From NCBI GenBank assembly GCA_902588895.1, contig CACIRC010000003.1, positions 24,472-88,471 of the forward strand: a stretch of 64,000 nucleotides of DNA, read 5' to 3'. This stretch comes from an uncultured Pelagibacteraceae bacterium. Lineage in GTDB: Bacteria > Pseudomonadota > Alphaproteobacteria > Pelagibacterales > Pelagibacteraceae. The notes under the pieces were generated by a model. The model had not been told where the DNA came from and did no database searches. It saw only the letters and a list, made by a program, of their open reading frames with translations. The position numbers and the translations under genes were made by a program. Shown piece after piece: positions 60,422 to 64,000 of the stretch. Within the stretch, counting starts at the first letter, position 1; each line of letters starts with the position of its first letter.

Positions 60422-61162
60422 ATGATCTCTATATCTTCAAATTTAAATATTATGATCAAAGCTGCTGAAAAAGCCTCGAAGTCTGCGATAAGAGATTTTG
60501 GAGAAGTTGAGAAATTACAAGTATCTAAAAAAGGACCCCGAGATTTTGTTACAAAAACTGACAAACATGTAGAAAAAATTTTAATTGAAGAACTTTCTAA
60601 AACAAAAAAAAATTATTCTTTTTTATCTGAAGAAGTTGGTTCAATTAAAAACAAAGACAAAGATAATATTTGGATTATAGATCCAATAGATGGTACAACA
60701 AATTTTCTACACGGCATTCCCCATTTTGCAATTTGTGTAGCTCTTGAATCTGAAAAAAAGATAATTAGTGGTTTAATTTATGATCCTATTAAAGATGAAA
60801 TGTTTTATGCAGAAAAAAACAAAGGAGCATATCTAAATAATCAAAGATTACGAGTATCAAACAAAAATTTAATAGATGAATGTTTGTTTTCAAGTAATCA
60901 TGAAGGTGTCAAATTTAGCAATTTAAATATGAGATACAGCGGATGTGCAGCTTTAGACTTAGCTTATGTAGCTTCGGGTAGATTAGATGGTTTTTTTCAT
61001 AATAAAATTAATATTTGGGACGTGGCAGCAGGAGCCTTGTTGGTAGAAGAAGCAGGTGGAATAGTTAATGATTTAAATAAATTCGATCAGAATAATATAG
61101 ATATTCGAGCATCAAGTGGGGCAATTAATGATAAAATGCTTGAAAATTTAAAGAACTTTTAA
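60422..61162 (+). CDS. suhB: Inositol-1-monophosphatase family protein (SuhB-like)
   Basis: 246 residues. Mg-dependent phosphatase motifs: FLSEEVG (about 62-68), IIDPIDGTTNFLHGIPHFAIC split over about 79-99 (the metal-binding DPIDGT), and NIWDVAAGALLVEEAGG (about 195-211). Substrate may be inositol phosphate or another sugar phosphate; SuhB also acts in rRNA antitermination in some bacteria. It begins one base after efp. Confidence 0.92.
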   Translation: MISISSNLNIMIKAAEKASKSAIRDFGEVEKLQVSKKGPRDFVTKTDKHVEKILIEELSKTKKNYSFLSEEVGSIKNKDKDNIWIIDPIDGTTNFLHGIPHFAICVALESEKKIISGLIYDPIKDEMFYAEKNKGAYLNNQRLRVSNKNLIDECLFSSNHEGVKFSNLNMRYSGCAALDLAYVASGRLDGFFHNKINIWDVAAGALLVEEAGGIVNDLNKFDQNNIDIRASSGAINDKMLENLKNF

Positions 61163-61197
61163 TTGTGTTCTAAGTTTCTTTTGCTATAAGTCTCGAT

Positions 61198-61428
61198 ATG
61201 AAAAAAGATATACATCCAAACTACCACACTATTAAGGTTGAAATGACTGATGGTGCTCAATTTGAAACTAAATCAACTTGGGGCGCTGAGGGTGATATAT
61301 TAAAATTAGAGATAGATCCTAAATCTCATGCGGCCTGGACTGGTGGAAAGCAAAAATTAATGGATAAAGGTAGAATAAGTAAATTTAATAAAAAATTCCA
61401 AAATTTTAAATCAGAAAAAAATAGCTAA
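61198..61428 (+). CDS. rpmE: 50S ribosomal protein L31
   Basis: 76 residues. [18 protein letters not shown] at about 2-19, STWGAEGD at about 27-34, [24 protein letters not shown] split over about 40-63. It lacks the Cys zinc site, like other alphaproteobacterial L31 of the C-minus form. It is immediately followed, with no gap, by the trcR-like gene. Confidence 0.96.
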   Translation: MKKDIHPNYHTIKVEMTDGAQFETKSTWGAEGDILKLEIDPKSHAAWTGGKQKLMDKGRISKFNKKFQNFKSEKNS

Positions 61429-62010
61429 ATGTCAAACGCACCCTTAATGCCAATGGCAACTGCCGTATGGTTAGTAGAAAATACCACATTAACGTTCAAA
61501 CAAATTGCAGTTTTTTGTAAATTACATGAAGTTGAAATACAAGGAATTGCAGATGGTGAAGTAGCAAAGGGTATTAAAGCATATAACCCCATTATTTCTG
61601 GTCAACTTTCAAGAGAGGAAATTGAACTATCTTCAGAAGACGAAAATAGACCATTGAATATTAAAAGTAGTGATATTGAAATTTCAAATAACAAAAAAAA
61701 AATAAAGAAATATATTCCTCTATCAAAAAGGCAAGATAAACCTGATTCTGCTTTATGGTTAATTAAACAACACAACTTATTAAAAGATTCTCAAATAGCT
61801 AAGTTGGTTGGCATTACTAAAAATTCAGTGACATCAATTAGAAATAAGAGTTATTGGAACTATAATAATTTAAATCCAAAAGATCCAGTTGCTTTAAATT
61901 TATTTACTCAAAAAGATTTAGTTGAAGCTATTGAAAAAGCAGAAAGAAGAATAAAAAGAGAAAAAAAAGAAAAAGAAAAACAAAATAAATCAACCCAGGC
62001 ATCTGTTTGA
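61429..62010 (+). CDS. trcR: DUF1013 / TrcR-family cell-cycle transcriptional regulator
   Basis: 193 residues, an alphaproteobacteria-specific family. The N-terminal block PLMPMATAVWLVENTTLTFKQIA split over about 5-27 and FCKLHEVEIQGIADGEVAKGI (about 29-49) form a helix-turn-helix-like region. A second one, DSALWLIKQHNLLKDSQIAKLVGITKNSVTSIRN over about 105-138, looks like another helix-turn-helix. The C-terminus is a basic Lys/Glu tail. TrcR was described in Caulobacter as regulating cell-cycle genes; the role here is inferred. It is followed by a terminator-like hairpin. Confidence 0.88.
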   Translation: MSNAPLMPMATAVWLVENTTLTFKQIAVFCKLHEVEIQGIADGEVAKGIKAYNPIISGQLSREEIELSSEDENRPLNIKSSDIEISNNKKKIKKYIPLSKRQDKPDSALWLIKQHNLLKDSQIAKLVGITKNSVTSIRNKSYWNYNNLNPKDPVALNLFTQKDLVEAIEKAERRIKREKKEKEKQNKSTQASV

Positions 62011-62038
62011 TTAATAAAATTAATAGACATAAATTTAT

Positions 62039-62063
62039 AAAAGTGCTATTGAAGCGCTTTTTT
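62039..62063 (+). terminator. Hairpin with U-run abutting the rpsU ribosome site
   Basis: AAAAGTGCT (62039-62047) pairs with AGCGCTTTT (62053-62061, one G-U pair) around the loop ATTGA. It continues into TT and then directly into GGAGG at 62064-62068. It may terminate the trcR message, or act as a leader hairpin in front of rpsU. Confidence 0.55.
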
Positions 62064-62073
62064 GGAGGTAGTT

Positions 62074-62268
62074 ATTAAAATAGAAGTTAAAGATAATAAT
62101 GTTGAGCAAGCTTTGAGGGTTTTAAAAAGAAAACTTCAAAGAGATGGTTTTTTTAAGGTTATTAAATTAAAGAATACTTATGAAAAACCATCTGAAAAGA
62201 AAAAAAGAATTCTTCAAGAAAATATAAAACGAGTTAAAAAATTAAATAAACTCAAAAATAGAATTTAA
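62074..62268 (+). CDS. rpsU: 30S ribosomal protein S21 (apparent ATT start)
   Basis: Basic 64-residue protein: KIEVKDNNVEQALRVLKRKL then QRDGFFKV and a YEKPSEKKKR block, diagnostic of S21. The reading frame is open from a TTG at 62062, but that codon overlaps the GGAGG ribosome site (62064-62068). The codon 5 nt after GGAGG is ATT at 62074, which also aligns with the initiator Met of other alphaproteobacterial S21 (M-x-V-x-V-x-DNNV). I therefore propose a non-canonical AUU start. The frame from 62062 gives 68 residues. Confidence 0.88.
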   Translation: MKIEVKDNNVEQALRVLKRKLQRDGFFKVIKLKNTYEKPSEKKKRILQENIKRVKKLNKLKNRI

Positions 62269-62274
62269 AAATAC

Positions 62275-62351
<77 letters not shown>

Positions 62352-62357
62352 ATTCAA

Positions 62358-63056
62358 TTATATCTTAAAATTAGATTTTCTACTATCAACTAAAAAAGCT
62401 TTAACAGTTTCAGTTGTTAGCTGGTTAAATGTTTTCCCAAATTTTTCTATTTTTTCAATAACTGAAGGTGGTATTGTTATGATGTGACAACCCAATTGTT
62501 TTGCTTGAGTAAAGTTGTAAGGCTCTCTTACACTTGCCCACAAAATTTCAACATTTTTAAATTTTTTTGCCATTTTAATACTTTTTTTAAATTCAGGCAA
62601 AGGGTCTTTACCTGTATCTCCTGCTCTACCTGCAAATATAGAAATTATTACTTTTGTTTTCTTATTTATTTGTCTCAAAATTTTTTGTGTTTGTTTAGCT
62701 GTGTATACTGCAGTTATATTTAATTTTATATTTTGACTATTTAATTCTTTAATTACTCTCCCTGTAAATTTACTCTTTGAATTTACAACTGGAACTTTTA
62801 CATAAATATTTCTACCCCATGTATTTATTTTCTTGCCTTGATAAATCATGCTACTAAAATCATCTGCAAATACTTCAAGTGATATTGGCTTATTTTTACA
62901 TACTTTAAGTATTTGTTTAGAGTATGAACTATAATCTTTTGCACCAGCTTTTCTCATTAAGCTTGGATTAGTAGTAAAACCTCTTACAATTTTTTTTTTA
63001 TTAAATTTTTTAATAGAACTTAAATCTGCAATATCACAAAAAATTTTTGTATTCAT
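62358..63056 (-). CDS. Transaldolase-like protein (TalC/fructose-6-phosphate aldolase group)
   Basis: 232 residues, within the size of the small transaldolase group. FCDIADLSSIKKF (about 6-18), FTTNPSLMRKAG (about 27-38), YVKVPVVN (about 85-92) with the Schiff-base Lys, LNITAVYTAKQ (about 112-122), SIFAGRAGDTGKDP (about 139-152) and LWASVREP (about 171-178). It could provide the non-oxidative pentose pathway partner for tkt in this window; activity as true transaldolase or as sugar aldolase cannot be told. Confidence 0.88.
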   Translation of the reverse strand: MNTKIFCDIADLSSIKKFNKKKIVRGFTTNPSLMRKAGAKDYSSYSKQILKVCKNKPISLEVFADDFSSMIYQGKKINTWGRNIYVKVPVVNSKSKFTGRVIKELNSQNIKLNITAVYTAKQTQKILRQINKKTKVIISIFAGRAGDTGKDPLPEFKKSIKMAKKFKNVEILWASVREPYNFTQAKQLGCHIITIPPSVIEKIEKFGKTFNQLTTETVKAFLVDSRKSNFKI

Positions 63057-63062
63057 TTTTTA

Positions 63063-64000
63063 CTAAAGGTTTTTTGTTATATCTTCCGTCATTTTTTTAG
63101 CATCTGCAAACAACATAAGGGTATTTTCTTTGTAAAATAAATCGTTATCAATGCCAGCATAACCTGGTGACAAACTTCTTTTAACAAATAATACAGATTT
63201 ACATTTCTCAACATCAAGGACAGGCATACCAAATATTGGACTTTGAGGATCGGTTTTTGCCACTGGATTAGTTACATCATTGGCTCCGATAACAAAGGCA
63301 ACATCCGCATTAGCAAAATCATTATTTATTTCTTCTAATTCAAATACTTCATCGTAAGGTACATTTGCTTCAGCTAACAAAACGTTCATATGGCCAGGCA
63401 TCCTGCCTGCAACAGGGTGAATTGCATAAGATACTTTAATATCATTTTTTTTAAGCGTATCCACCATTTCCCTTAAAGCATGTTGAGCTTGAGCTACTGC
63501 CATTCCATATCCAGGAACAATTATGACTGACGAAGCATTTTTCATTAAAAAAGCAGCATCATCTGCATTACCACTTTTAACCGGTCTTTGTTCTTTAGTT
63601 GGATTATTTGTATTATCCTCCGTTGCTCCAAACCCACCTAAAATAACATTAAAGAATGAACGGTTCATTCCTTTACACATTATGTAGGATAAAATTGCAC
63701 CTGATGATCCAACAAGCGCTCCTGTGATAATTAAAGCTGTGTTTTCTAAAGTAAACCCAATCCCTGCTGCGGCCCAACCTGAATATGAGTTAAGCATAGA
63801 AATTACAACAGGCATATCGGCTCCTCCAATTGGAATTATTAAGAGAAAGCCTATTAAGAAAGAAACTGCTAAAAGCATCCAAAATAAATTTGATGATTGA
63901 GTTGAACACAATAAGTAAATTAAAATAACTATTGATATCAAAATAATTGCATTCAGAGGATGTTGACCCTTAAATGTGATTGGTGATCCAGACATTATTC
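63063..64000 (-). CDS. pntB: NAD(P) transhydrogenase beta subunit (partial, truncated at window edge)
   Basis: The coding frame is open to the window end, so only the C-terminal part (312 codons or so of the usual about 460) is seen. Three to four membrane helices (about 15-105 of the visible part) are followed by the soluble NADP-binding domain III, with VPGYGMAVAQAQHALREM, HPVAGRMPGHMNVLLAEA, GANDVTNPVAKTDPQSPIFG and KRSLSPGYAGIDN. It couples proton entry to hydride transfer from NADH to NADP, supplying NADPH. The internal ATG at 63995 is not the true start. Confidence 0.96.
   Translation of the reverse strand, partial: IMSGSPITFKGQHPLNAIILISIVILIYLLCSTQSSNLFWMLLAVSFLIGFLLIIPIGGADMPVVISMLNSYSGWAAAGIGFTLENTALIITGALVGSSGAILSYIMCKGMNRSFFNVILGGFGATEDNTNNPTKEQRPVKSGNADDAAFLMKNASSVIIVPGYGMAVAQAQHALREMVDTLKKNDIKVSYAIHPVAGRMPGHMNVLLAEANVPYDEVFELEEINNDFANADVAFVIGANDVTNPVAKTDPQSPIFGMPVLDVEKCKSVLFVKRSLSPGYAGIDNDLFYKENTLMLFADAKKMTEDITKNL

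Overview
The window is a dense, AT-rich bacterial chromosome segment. It has very short intergenic spacers, frequent 1 to 20 bp gene overlaps, small streamlined proteins rich in Lys, Ile and Asn, and no rRNA. Gene content and order are alphaproteobacterial: hflK-hflC-DUF2065-degP, a TrcR/DUF1013 protein, a DUF4164-like protein beside zapA, a permuted two-piece tmRNA, and xseB-ispA-dxs. Together with the extreme AT bias and compaction this suggests a SAR11 / Candidatus Pelagibacter type organism. That assignment is inferred from style and content; no rRNA is present to confirm it.

Layout. 1-2718 (minus): leuA, mreB and the start of mreC. 2821-8029 (minus): an oligopeptide/dipeptide-type ABC importer, with a perfect 17-bp-arm palindrome separating the binding-protein gene from the permeases. 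8112-16021 (minus): hflK, hflC, DUF2065, degP-like, miaA, ilvB, ilvH, ilvC, covering membrane protein quality control and branched-chain amino acid synthesis. 16073-17825: mrp and thyX, converging. 17868-18130: permuted tmRNA gene. 18131-21312: an accessory-looking stretch with a sugar-dehydrogenase-like protein, a 13-bp repeat of the tmRNA 3' end, a tiny ORF and a metallo-beta-lactamase-fold protein. 21439-27845 (minus): ppdK, glyS, glyQ and an S49 peptidase. 27960-38223: isoprenoid and cofactor genes (polyprenyl synthase, pdxH, aroC, dxs, ispA, xseB), TsaC/Sua5, an ABC-2 exporter, tRNA-Arg, rluD and rpoH. 38220-54051: about 18 consecutive minus-strand genes (zapA region, yebC, RuvC-like nuclease, tol-pal, tilS, ftsH, folP, glmM, thiD, purA). 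54105-62351 (plus): tkt-gap-pgk-fba-thiE-efp-suhB, then rpmE, trcR, rpsU and initiator tRNA-fMet. 62358-64000 (minus): transaldolase-like protein and truncated pntB.

The genes work in three main groups. The first is central and gluconeogenic carbon flow: ppdK, gap, pgk, class I fba, tkt and a transaldolase-like enzyme. The second is envelope building and protein quality control: mreBC, tol-pal, glmM, isoprenoids, ftsH, hflKC, degP-like, rpoH and tmRNA. The third is housekeeping biosynthesis: ilv/leu, aroC, folP, thiD/thiE, pdxH, purA and thyX. No complete new multi-gene system is evident. The points most worth checking are the tmRNA 3'-end repeat with its cargo, the phage-type RuvC at the yebC-tolQ position, the apparent AUU start of rpsU beneath a hairpin, and the altered anticodon stem of the initiator tRNA.
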